From NCBI RefSeq assembly GCF_014650775.1, contig NZ_BMVP01000007.1, positions 186,001 to 250,000 on the forward strand: a DNA stretch of 64,000 nt, written 5' to 3'. A program made the translations under genes and the position numbers. How positions within the stretch are numbered: the first letter of the stretch is position 1; the number at the start of each line of letters is the position of its first letter. Below the pieces are notes generated by a model, which saw only the letters and a list, made by a program, of their open reading frames with translations, did no database searches and was not told where the DNA came from. Source of the DNA: Streptomyces cirratus. Its GTDB lineage: Bacteria > Actinomycetota > Actinomycetes > Streptomycetales > Streptomycetaceae. Shown here piece by piece: positions 39,583 through 47,318 of the stretch.

Positions 39583-39699
39583 TCCCTCGCGGCGCCGCAC
39601 CGGGAACCTTTCCGCCCCGCCCGTCCGTCCTCGATACGTACCTTGACCGGACCGGTGGGGCGGCACCCGCGCCCGTCCCGCCGTAAACCGAGGGAACCG

Positions 39700-40581
39700 A
39701 TGGACACCGACCGCCTGCCGGGCTGTTACCGCCACCCGGACCGCGACACGGGGATTCGCTGTGTCCGCTGCGAGCGCCCGATCTGCCCGGAGTGCATGAT
39801 CAGCGCCTCGGTCGGCTTCCAGTGCCCCGAATGCGTGCGTGAGGGCTCCGGTGCGGGCCGCCACCCCGCCGTGAACGCACCGCGGACACTGGCGGGCGGC
39901 GTCGTCGCCGCCGATCCGCACCTCGTCACCAAGATCCTCATCGGGATCAACATCGCGGTCTTCCTCGCCGCGCAGGTGGCGCCGGGCCTGCCCGTACGGC
40001 TGGAGCTGCTCGGCCGCTACGTGGAGTACTACGGAGGTCCCCTGGAGGGGGTGTCCACCGGCCAGTACTACCGGCTGCTGACCTCGGTGTTCCTGCACAC
40101 CGAGTGGTGGCACGTGATCGGCAACATGATCGGCCTGTGGGTGCTCGGCGGCCCGCTGGAAGCCGCCCTCGGCCGGGTCCGCTACCTCACCGTGTACCTG
40201 CTGTCGGGTCTCGGCGGCAGCGCCCTCGTCTACCTGCTGACCGCGCCGAACACCGCGACGCTCGGCGCGTCGGGGGCCGTCTTCGGCCTGCTCGGCGCGA
40301 CGGCCGTCCTCGCGCGCCGGATGCGGTACGAGATGCGCCCGGTGATCGTCATGGTCGCCCTGATGCTGGCGCTGACCTTCGTACGGATCGGCGACATCAG
40401 CGTCTCCTGGCAGGCACACGTGGGCGGTCTGGTCACCGGGGCGCTGGCCACGATGGGGCTGCTCCTGCCCGCCGCCGGACGCAAGCGCGGCCTTCTCCAG
40501 TGGGGGAGCTGCGCGGCGGTGTTCCTGCTGGCAGTGCTGCTGATCGTGGTCAGGACGGCCGGGCTGGCCGCACTCACCTGA
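39700..40581 (+). CDS. Rhomboid family intramembrane serine protease
   Basis: This is a 293-residue polytopic membrane protease. An N-terminal zinc-binding segment rich in Cys/His (CYRHPDRDTGIRCVRC then CPEC twice, residues 8-48) precedes six or more helices. The catalytic serine is in GASGAVFG and the histidine in AHVGGLVTG, and the helix with HVIGNMIGLW is typical. ATG 39700 has GAGGGA just upstream. Substrates are unknown. A cluster of DnaA boxes lies immediately downstream. Confidence 0.93.
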   Translation: MDTDRLPGCYRHPDRDTGIRCVRCERPICPECMISASVGFQCPECVREGSGAGRHPAVNAPRTLAGGVVAADPHLVTKILIGINIAVFLAAQVAPGLPVRLELLGRYVEYYGGPLEGVSTGQYYRLLTSVFLHTEWWHVIGNMIGLWVLGGPLEAALGRVRYLTVYLLSGLGGSALVYLLTAPNTATLGASGAVFGLLGATAVLARRMRYEMRPVIVMVALMLALTFVRIGDISVSWQAHVGGLVTGALATMGLLLPAAGRKRGLLQWGSCAAVFLLAVLLIVVRTAGLAALT

Positions 40582-40596
40582 TCACACCGGCGTCAA

Positions 40597-40663
40597 CTCT
40601 CCACAGAGTTATCCACAGATCTTCTGTCTTTTCCTCAGGTGTGGATGACGCTGTGGATAACTC
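40597..40663. promoter_or_regulatory. DnaA-box cluster between the rhomboid gene and crgA
   Basis: Four boxes lie within 67 bp. CTCTCCACA (40597-40605) and the perfect TTATCCACA (40609-40617) are forward. TGTGGATGA (40640-40648) and the perfect TGTGGATAA (40652-40660) are reverse. The two inner starts of each half are both 12 bp apart. The perfect boxes sit in a 13-bp exact inverted repeat (40606-40618/40651-40663). The cluster lies downstream of both convergent genes, about 17 kb from oriC. Confidence 0.75.
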
Positions 40664-40710
40664 ATGGGGAGAGCTTCCGTCGGCGGTGGATTTCCGCTAT
40701 GCCCGCCGGG

Positions 40711-40965
40711 CTACTTCCACTGCGTCGAGACGCCGAATCCCGCCGCGATGAAGCCGAAACCGACCACGATGTTCCAGTTGCCCAGGGATTCGATGGGCAG
40801 CTGGGTGTCGGTCACATAGAAGACGACGATCCAGGCGAGGCCGATCAGGAAGAACGCCAGCATGACCGGGGCCACCCAGCTGCGGTTCGTCAACCTGATC
40901 GCCTGTGGCTGCCGCGTCGGCGGCGGCGTGTAGTCGTCCTTCTTGCGGATACGTGACTTCGGCAC
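40711..40965 (-). CDS. crgA: Cell division protein CrgA
   Basis: This is an 84-residue membrane protein of the divisome. The conserved N-terminus is MPKSRIRKK, followed by two membrane helices (about residues 30-50 and 63-79) and a C-terminal QWK. In Streptomyces CrgA inhibits FtsZ-ring formation and coordinates septation with sporulation. The start is GTG 40965. It is divergent from the DUF881 gene and converges on the rhomboid gene across the DnaA-box cluster. Confidence 0.97.
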   Translation of the reverse strand: MPKSRIRKKDDYTPPPTRQPQAIRLTNRSWVAPVMLAFFLIGLAWIVVFYVTDTQLPIESLGNWNIVVGFGFIAAGFGVSTQWK

Positions 40966-41056
40966 GAGGGGCTCTCCTGTCGATGCGCTGGGGACCTTGC
41001 CTGCCCCGGGCGTCCGTTAGCGTAGTGGACCTGTGGCGTTGAAGGAGAAGGGTACG

Positions 41057-41869
41057 TTGAGCGATTCCCACGACTCCTCCGCGGGTCCCCGCCGCCGGCT
41101 CCGGCCGGTCCGGCTGCTGACCGCCGCCGTTTTCGCCCTCGCCGGTCTCATCTTCGTCACCAGCTTCAACACGTCCAAGGGTACGAACATCCGCACGGAC
41201 GCCTCGCTCCTCAAGCTCTCCGACCTCATCCACGAGCGCAGCCAGAACAACGCCGAGCTGGAGAAGACCACCGCGGCCGTGCGCGGCCAGGTGGACGCCC
41301 TCGCCGAGCGCGACGACGGCAGCACCAAGGCCGAGGACGCCAAGCTGGCCGCCCTGCGCGCCGCCTCCGGTACCGAGGAGATCTCCGGCAAGGGACTGTC
41401 GGTCACCCTCAACGACGCCCCGCCGAACGCCACCCCGCGCATCCCCAACGTGCCCGACCCCCAGCCCAACGACCTCGTCATCCACCAGCAGGACCTCCAG
41501 GCCGTGGTGAACGCGCTGTGGCAGGGCGGAGCCACCGGGATCCAGATCATGGACCAGCGGCTGATCTCCACCAGCGCCGTGCGCTGCGTCGGAAACACCC
41601 TGATCCTCCAGGGCCGGGTCTACTCGCCCCCGTACAAGGTCTCCGCGGTCGGCGACCCGGGTGCGTTGCGCAAGGCGCTCGCCGCCTCGCCCGCCCTGCA
41701 GAACTACCAGCTGTACGTCACCGCGTACGGCCTCGGCTGGAAAGTGGACGAGCACAAGGCACTGACACTGCCCGGCTACTCCGGCACAGTGGACCTCCAC
41801 TATGCGAAGCCGGTGGAATCCGCTACGTCCACATCCTCATCCACATCCACGTCCTCGCCGACGTCCTGA
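41057..41869 (+). CDS. DUF881 membrane protein
   Basis: This 270-residue protein has a short cytoplasmic N-terminus, one membrane helix (about residues 22-40), a coiled-coil segment (about 60-105) and the DUF881 domain, which contains IRTDASLLKLSDLI near its start. A Ser/Thr tail ends it. TTG 41057 is preferred because AAGGAG lies 8-9 nt before it. GTG 41033 is an in-frame alternative without a ribosome-binding site. The gene pair with crgA and its place near pknB match the mycobacterial order, suggesting a division or wall role. Confidence 0.85.
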   Translation: MSDSHDSSAGPRRRLRPVRLLTAAVFALAGLIFVTSFNTSKGTNIRTDASLLKLSDLIHERSQNNAELEKTTAAVRGQVDALAERDDGSTKAEDAKLAALRAASGTEEISGKGLSVTLNDAPPNATPRIPNVPDPQPNDLVIHQQDLQAVVNALWQGGATGIQIMDQRLISTSAVRCVGNTLILQGRVYSPPYKVSAVGDPGALRKALAASPALQNYQLYVTAYGLGWKVDEHKALTLPGYSGTVDLHYAKPVESATSTSSSTSTSSPTS

Positions 41870-41906
41870 CCTCGTACTGCACCTGCTGGTAAGGACGTTC
41901 AGCGAG

Positions 41907-42575
41907 GTGTGCCTGACGGCCGGCACGCTGATCGTGCTGTTCGTCGCGTACCTGCTGCTGTGGACGGGGGTCCGGGCCGACCGGGCCATGGACGGCGAGG
42001 TGGCCCGGCTGCACGAGCGCTGGTCGGCCCCCGCCGCGCCCCCACAGGCCACCGGGCCCGCCCCACCCGCGCCCGCCACCGCCCCCGACCCACCCGCGTC
42101 GCTCGCCGAGGGGCGGGCCTTCGCCGAGATGTACGTCCCCCGCTTCGGCGCGGACTGGAACAAGCCCGTGCTGGAGGGCACCGGCCCGGAGCCGTTGAAG
42201 AAGGGCCTCGGCCACTACCCGCGCTCGGCCCGTCCCGGCGAGACGGGGAACTTCGCGGTGGCCGGGCACCGCCGGACGTACGGGGACCCCTTCAAGGACG
42301 TGCCGGAGCTGCGCCCCGGGGACGCCGTGATCATCAAGGACGCCGTGGCCTGGTACACGTACACCGTCCGGGCCGAGCCGCTGCGCGTCTTGCCCACCGA
42401 GACGGGGGTGGTCGACCCGGTGCCGCAAGGGTCCCCCTTCAGCGCCCCCGGCCGGTACCTGACGCTGACCACCTGCGAACCCGAGTGGGGCCACAGCCAC
42501 CGCCTGGTGGTGTGGGCGGAGCTCACGGGGACCCGGCCGGCCGCCCAGGGACCGCCCGGGGGATTGCCGAGGTGA
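41907..42575 (+). CDS. Class E sortase (first of three)
   Basis: This is a membrane-anchored transpeptidase of about 222 residues that joins sorted surface proteins to the wall or processes them. One N-terminal helix is followed by a Pro-rich linker and the sortase domain. The catalytic His lies in VAGHRRTYGDPF, the Cys in TLTTC, and the Arg in HRLVVW. The start is uncertain. GTG 41907 leaves only a short pre-helix, while ATG 41802 would overlap the DUF881 gene by 68 bp and add a His/Pro-rich stretch that looks like out-of-frame coding. Confidence 0.87.
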   Translation: MCLTAGTLIVLFVAYLLLWTGVRADRAMDGEVARLHERWSAPAAPPQATGPAPPAPATAPDPPASLAEGRAFAEMYVPRFGADWNKPVLEGTGPEPLKKGLGHYPRSARPGETGNFAVAGHRRTYGDPFKDVPELRPGDAVIIKDAVAWYTYTVRAEPLRVLPTETGVVDPVPQGSPFSAPGRYLTLTTCEPEWGHSHRLVVWAELTGTRPAAQGPPGGLPR

Positions 42576-42665
42576 CCCCCCTCTTACGGCCACTGGCTTT
42601 AGTCTGTTGCGGTACCGCTCCCGCGGTGCGTGGGAGGAACGTGGAACGAGAGGGAAGCAGGCGCG

Positions 42666-42842
42666 ATGTACGGCTGGATCTGGCGTCATCTGCCCGGCAA
42701 CGCATGGGTACGCGCGCTGATCTCGCTCGCAATGGTCCTCGCGGTGGTGTTCGTGCTGTTCCAGTACGTCTTCCCGTGGGCCGAGCCGCTCCTTCCGTTC
42801 AACGACGTGACGGTGGACGAAGGATCGGGAGCTGCTCCGTGA
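42666..42842 (+). CDS. Small membrane protein of unknown function
   Basis: This 58-residue protein has a single membrane helix (about residues 16-36) after an aromatic N-terminus (MYGWIWRHLPG) and a short acidic tail. ATG 42666 has GAGGGA upstream. The stop overlaps the start of the glutamine amidotransferase gene by 4 bp. It sits between a sortase and the amidotransferase. No function is known, and a sortase-accessory role is only a guess. Confidence 0.75.
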   Translation: MYGWIWRHLPGNAWVRALISLAMVLAVVFVLFQYVFPWAEPLLPFNDVTVDEGSGAAP

Positions 42843-43477
42843 GCGCGCGCATTCTGGTTGTCGACAACTACGACAGCTTTGTCTTCAATCTGGTCCAGTA
42901 CCTCTACCAGCTCGGCGCCGAGTGCGAGGTGCTGCGCAACGACGAGGTCGAGCTCGCCCACGCGCAGGACGGCTTCGACGGCGTACTGCTCTCGCCCGGC
43001 CCGGGTACCCCGGAGGAGGCGGGCGTCTGCGTCGACATGGTGCGGCACTGCGCCGACACGGGCGTCCCCGTCTTCGGCGTCTGCCTCGGCATGCAGTCGA
43101 TGGCCGTCGCGTACGGAGGCGTCGTCGGCCGGGCACCGGAACTGCTGCACGGCAAGACCTCGCCGGTGGTGCACGAGGGCCTCGGCGTGTTCGCCGGGCT
43201 GCCGTCGCCCTTCACGGCGACCCGCTACCACTCCCTGGCGGCCGAGCCGCAGACCCTGCCCGACGCGCTGGAGGTCACCGCGCGCACCGAGGACGGGATC
43301 ATCATGGGGCTCCGGCACCGGGAGCACGACGTCGAAGGCGTGCAGTTCCACCCCGAGTCCGTGCTGACGGAGTGGGGACACCGGATGCTCGCCAACTGGC
43401 TCGTGCGCTGCGGTGACGCCGGCGCCGTCGAGCGGTCGGTGGGGCTGGCCCCGGTGGTGGGCAAGGCCGTCGCGTGA
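42839..43477 (+). CDS. Aminodeoxychorismate/anthranilate synthase component II (glutamine amidotransferase)
   Basis: This 212-residue class I glutamine amidotransferase supplies ammonia for para-aminobenzoate or anthranilate synthesis. The nucleophile Cys is in GVCLGMQS (about residues 80-87), and the His-Glu pair is in FHPES (about residues 168-172). The N-terminus ILVVDNYDSFVFNL is diagnostic. PabA and TrpG cannot be separated from sequence, and no chorismate-binding partner is in the window. It is coupled by 4-bp overlaps to the genes on both sides. The mycobacterial counterpart next to pknB is annotated trpG. Confidence 0.92.
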   Translation: MSARILVVDNYDSFVFNLVQYLYQLGAECEVLRNDEVELAHAQDGFDGVLLSPGPGTPEEAGVCVDMVRHCADTGVPVFGVCLGMQSMAVAYGGVVGRAPELLHGKTSPVVHEGLGVFAGLPSPFTATRYHSLAAEPQTLPDALEVTARTEDGIIMGLRHREHDVEGVQFHPESVLTEWGHRMLANWLVRCGDAGAVERSVGLAPVVGKAVA

Positions 43478-44298
43478 CGGCCGTCGCGCCGTCCGCGCCC
43501 ACGGGGGGCCGGGCCGCGCGGCGCAAGGCGGCACAGGAGGCCGCGAAGCGTACGCACGCGCGGGCGCGCAAGCGGGGCGGCGGACGCCGCCGCAGGCGCC
43601 AGCGCCCCGGCGGCCCGCTGGTGGTGCTGAGCCGGGCCGTCGGAGAGCTGTTCATCACCGTCGGCGTGGTGATGCTGCTGTTCGTCACCTACCAGCTCTG
43701 GTACACCAACGTGCTGGCGGAGCGGACGGCGGACGGGGCCGCGGGCTCGCTGCGGCACAACTGGGAACGCGCCCCGGGCGGGGCGGCCGCGCCGCCGGTG
43801 GCGGCTTTCGAGCCGGGCCAGGGCTTCGCGATCCTGCACATCCCGAAACTGGACGTGAAGGTGCCGGTCGCGGAGGGCGTCAGCAAGACGCAGGTGCTCG
43901 ACAAGGGCATGGTCGGGCACTACGGCGAGGGCCCGCTGAAAACCGCGATGCCGTCCGACAAGCAGGGCAATTTCGCGCTGGCCGGCCATCGCAACACCCA
44001 CGGGGAACCGTTCCGCTTCATCAACCGGCTGGTGCCGGGCGACCCGATCGTGGTGGAGACACGGGACGCCTACTACACCTACGAGATGACCTCCGCGCTG
44101 CCGCAGACCCCGCCGTCCAACGTGTCGGTGATCAAGCCTGTCCCCGAGGGCTCCGGCTTCACGGCGCCCGGCCGGTACATCACGCTGACGACCTGCACCC
44201 CGGAGTTCACCAGCACCTACCGGATGATCGTATGGGGCAGGATGACCGGGGAACGCCCCCGCAGCCAGGGAGCCCCGCCCGCGCTGAACAGCCCGTAA
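43474..44298 (+). CDS. Class E sortase (second of three)
   Basis: This is a 274-residue sortase. A long, very basic N-terminal region (RKRGGGRRRRRQR near residues 32-44) precedes one membrane helix (about residues 53-73) and the sortase domain. The catalytic motifs are LAGHRNTHGEPF (His), TLTTCTPEF (Cys) and YRMIVW (Arg). The GTG start overlaps the amidotransferase stop by 4 bp, so translation is coupled. Confidence 0.92.
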   Translation: MTAVAPSAPTGGRAARRKAAQEAAKRTHARARKRGGGRRRRRQRPGGPLVVLSRAVGELFITVGVVMLLFVTYQLWYTNVLAERTADGAAGSLRHNWERAPGGAAAPPVAAFEPGQGFAILHIPKLDVKVPVAEGVSKTQVLDKGMVGHYGEGPLKTAMPSDKQGNFALAGHRNTHGEPFRFINRLVPGDPIVVETRDAYYTYEMTSALPQTPPSNVSVIKPVPEGSGFTAPGRYITLTTCTPEFTSTYRMIVWGRMTGERPRSQGAPPALNSP

Positions 44299-44334
44299 GC
44301 CGACCGTACGTACGCCACAGAGGACGAATCCGCA

Positions 44335-45075
44335 GTGTCTCGTGCCCGCCGCCGTTCCGCACAGCCGCCCCGCGACCGCAGTGTCCTCGCCGGGTTCCTG
44401 AGCGTGCTCGGCGAGCTCCTGATCACGGTGGGTCTGGTGCTGGGCCTGTTCGTGGCCTACTCGCTGTGGTGGACGAACGTCCTGGCCGACCGGCAGGCGT
44501 CGGCGCGCGGCGACGAGATCCGGCGCCAGTGGCAGCAGCCGTCGCCGGGCGGCGCGGCGCAGCAGCCGGCCGGACCCGGGGCGCTGGACACCCGGGGCGG
44601 CATCGGGTTCCTGCACGTACCGGCGATGGAGAACGGCGAGGTGCTGGTCAAGCCGGGCACCTCACCGGACGTGCTCAACGAAGGGGTCGCCGGGTACTAC
44701 ACGGAGCCGGTGAAGGCGGCGCTGCCGTGGGAGGCGAAGGGCAACTTCACGCTGGCCGCGCACCGCGACGGGCACGGGGCGAAGTTCCACGACATCGACA
44801 AGGTGAAGGACGGCGACGCCCTCGTCTTCGAGACGCGTGACACCTGGTACGTGTACAAGGTCTTCGCGGAGCTGCGCCAGACCTCGAAGTACGACGTGGA
44901 CGTGATCAACCCGGTCCCGAAGGAGTCGGGCAGGACGGCCCCGGGGCGCTACATCACGCTGACGACCTGCACGCCGGTGTACACCTCGAAGTATCGCTAC
45001 GTGGTGTGGGGCGAGCTGGTGCGCACGGAGAAGGTGGACGCCCGGCGCACCCCGCCCGCGGAACTGCGACGCTGA
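44335..45075 (+). CDS. Class E sortase (third of three)
   Basis: This is a 246-residue sortase with one N-terminal membrane helix (about residues 26-46) and the sortase domain. The motifs are LAAHRDGHGAKF (His), TLTTCTPVY (Cys) and YRYVVWGEL (Arg). Its GTG start lies 36 bp after the second sortase, with AGAGGA upstream. It differs from the other two in having no short loop after the first strand and in carrying AAH instead of AGH. In S. coelicolor class E sortases attach chaplins, but which of these three does so cannot be told here. A terminator follows. Confidence 0.92.
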   Translation: MSRARRRSAQPPRDRSVLAGFLSVLGELLITVGLVLGLFVAYSLWWTNVLADRQASARGDEIRRQWQQPSPGGAAQQPAGPGALDTRGGIGFLHVPAMENGEVLVKPGTSPDVLNEGVAGYYTEPVKAALPWEAKGNFTLAAHRDGHGAKFHDIDKVKDGDALVFETRDTWYVYKVFAELRQTSKYDVDVINPVPKESGRTAPGRYITLTTCTPVYTSKYRYVVWGELVRTEKVDARRTPPAELRR

Positions 45076-45080
45076 CGGGA

Positions 45081-45120
45081 ACGGCCCGGCCTCCCCCTGG
45101 AGCGGGGAGGGCCGGGCCGT
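45081..45120. terminator. Bidirectional terminator between the third sortase and pknB
   Basis: An inverted repeat of about 16 bp with one bulged base runs 45081-45096 and 45104-45120, between convergent genes. Confidence 0.8.
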
Positions 45121-45138
45121 TTCCGTGCGGGGCGGGTG

Positions 45139-47163
45139 TCAGCGGCGCGTGCCGCCGGTGAGGCCGCCGAAGAAGCCTCCGCCCTGGCCCTTGACCGTGC
45201 GGACGTTGATGACCGTGCCGGCGGGCTGGGGAGTCCCCACCGCCGGGGTGGAGTCCAGGACCACCGCGTTGTCGTCCGTGGGACCGGCGAGGACCGCTCC
45301 GAACACCAGGCCGCTCGCCTGGAGGGTCGCCTTGGCCTGGGCCACCGTCTGACCGGTCAGCGGCGGTACGACGGTCGGCTGCGCCGGCGCGGCCTTGGCG
45401 ATGCTGACGTTGACCGTCGTGCCCTTGGCCAGTTCCACGCCCGGCGCGTACTGCTGCTGCACGATCGTCTTCGGCGCCGCGCCTGGCGGCGCGTCGACCT
45501 CGGTGACGCTGCCGAGCTTGAGCTTGGCGTCGGAGAGCAGCTTGGCCGCCACGTCCTGGGTCTTGCCGGTGAGGTCCGGGACGGCGCCCTTGGCGATCTC
45601 CTTGGAGACGGTCAGGGTGACGACCGAACCCTTCTCCGCCTTGGCGTCGGACTTGGGGTCCTGATCCAGGACGATGCCGGGCGACTGGTCGGACTCGACC
45701 AGCTTCTTCTCCACCTGGAAGCCCTTGCCCTGCAAGGTGGTCTCGGCCTGGTCCGACTTCATCCGCAGCACGTCGGGGACCGCCACCTTGGGCGCACCCG
45801 AGGAGATCTTGACCTTGACCGGCTGGTTCTTGTCGGCCTTGCTGTCGGGCGCCGGGCTCTGCTGGCAGACCCGGTCCTTGGGCTGGTCGTCACATTCCAT
45901 CGTGCCGTCCTGCACGACCGTGAGACCGACGTTCTTGGCCCGTTCCTGGGCCGAGGCCAGGGTCTCGCCGACCAGCTTGGGGACGGAGGGCCGGTTGTCG
46001 GCGCCGCCGGTGAACAGGGTGCGGCCGATGAGGATCGCGCCGACCAGCACGAGGACGGCCGCCACGGCCAGCAGGACCGTCGAGGCGCGGCTCTTCTTCT
46101 GCGGCCGGCGGCCGTGGCCGCCCTGGTCGTAGCCGCCGTGGCCCTGGTCGCCGTACCCGTAGCCGCCGTCGCCCGGGGGCGTCGGGGGCATCATCGCGGT
46201 CTGGCCGGCGTCGGTGCTGCGCAGGGCGGTGGTGGGCTGGTCGTAGCCCTGGTGACCGTAACCGTGGCCCTGGTCGCCGTAGCCGTAGCCGGCGGCGCCC
46301 ATGGCGGCGGTCGCGGCGACGGGCTGGCCGTCGAGGCAGGCCTCGATGTCGGCGCGCATCTCGTCGGCGGACTGGTAGCGGTAGTCGGGGTCCTTGACCA
46401 GGGCCTTGAGGACGATGGCGTCCATGACCGGCGTGATCTCGGGGTCGAAGTTCGACGGCGGCTGCGGTTCCTCGCGCACGTGCTGGTAGGCGACGGCCAC
46501 CGGGGAGTCGCCGACGAACGGAGGCCGGACGCACAGCAGCTCGTACAGCAGGCAGCCGGCGGAGTAGAGGTCGGAGCGCGCGTCGACCTGCTCGCCCTTG
46601 GCCTGCTCCGGGGAGAGGTACTGGGCGGTGCCGATGACGGCGGCGGTCTGCGTCATGGTCATGCCGGAGTCGCCCATGGCGCGGGCGATGCCGAAGTCCA
46701 TGACCTTGACCTGACCGGTGCGGGTCAGCATCACGTTGGCGGGCTTGATGTCGCGGTGCACGATGCCGGCGCGGTGCGAGTACTCGAGGGCCTGGAGGAT
46801 GCCGATGGTCATTTCCAGGGTGCGCTCGGGCAGCAGCTTGCGGCCGGAGTGCAGCAGCTCGCGCAGGGTGGACCCGTCGACGTACTCCATCACGATGTAC
46901 GGGATGGAGATGTTGTCTACGTAGTCCTCGCCGGTGTCGTAGACGGCGACGATCGCCGGGTGGTTGAGCGATGCGGCCGACTGGGCCTCGCGGCGGAACC
47001 GGGCCTGGAAGGACGGGTCGCGGGCGAGGTCGGCGCGCAGGGTCTTGACGGCGACGGTACGGCCGAGCCGGGTGTCGTGACCGAGGTAGACCTCGGCCAT
47101 GCCACCACGGCCGAGCACGTGGCTCAGCTCGTACCGGCCGCCGAGGCGACGCGGCTCTTCCAT
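45139..47163 (-). CDS. pknB: PASTA-domain serine/threonine kinase PknB
   Basis: This is a 674-residue membrane kinase that senses peptidoglycan fragments or lipid II. The kinase domain has GRGGMAEV (18-25), Lys40, HRDIKPAN (136-143) and DFG (156-158). The activation-loop threonines T171 and T173 match those of mycobacterial PknB. A Gly/Tyr/His-rich juxtamembrane segment with YGYGDQGHG repeats leads to one membrane helix (about residues 362-383) and four extracellular PASTA domains. It is the last gene of the fhaA-fhaB-pstP-rodA-pbpA-pknB block. The mycobacterial operon also has pknA, which is absent here. Confidence 0.96.
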   Translation of the reverse strand: MEEPRRLGGRYELSHVLGRGGMAEVYLGHDTRLGRTVAVKTLRADLARDPSFQARFRREAQSAASLNHPAIVAVYDTGEDYVDNISIPYIVMEYVDGSTLRELLHSGRKLLPERTLEMTIGILQALEYSHRAGIVHRDIKPANVMLTRTGQVKVMDFGIARAMGDSGMTMTQTAAVIGTAQYLSPEQAKGEQVDARSDLYSAGCLLYELLCVRPPFVGDSPVAVAYQHVREEPQPPSNFDPEITPVMDAIVLKALVKDPDYRYQSADEMRADIEACLDGQPVAATAAMGAAGYGYGDQGHGYGHQGYDQPTTALRSTDAGQTAMMPPTPPGDGGYGYGDQGHGGYDQGGHGRRPQKKSRASTVLLAVAAVLVLVGAILIGRTLFTGGADNRPSVPKLVGETLASAQERAKNVGLTVVQDGTMECDDQPKDRVCQQSPAPDSKADKNQPVKVKISSGAPKVAVPDVLRMKSDQAETTLQGKGFQVEKKLVESDQSPGIVLDQDPKSDAKAEKGSVVTLTVSKEIAKGAVPDLTGKTQDVAAKLLSDAKLKLGSVTEVDAPPGAAPKTIVQQQYAPGVELAKGTTVNVSIAKAAPAQPTVVPPLTGQTVAQAKATLQASGLVFGAVLAGPTDDNAVVLDSTPAVGTPQPAGTVINVRTVKGQGGGFFGGLTGGTRR

Positions 47164-47318
47164 AACTTGCAGCCCTCTCCGTCAGTCCCGACCGCACCGG
47201 TGTGTGGTCCGGCGGTGTGCTGTTCGCGCAAAGGCTACCGGCCGATCGGGAGTGATCGTCTCGTGACCACAGGCTGATACGAGACCGGTACCGAGCGCTC
47301 GGATCCTGTCTTCGTTCC

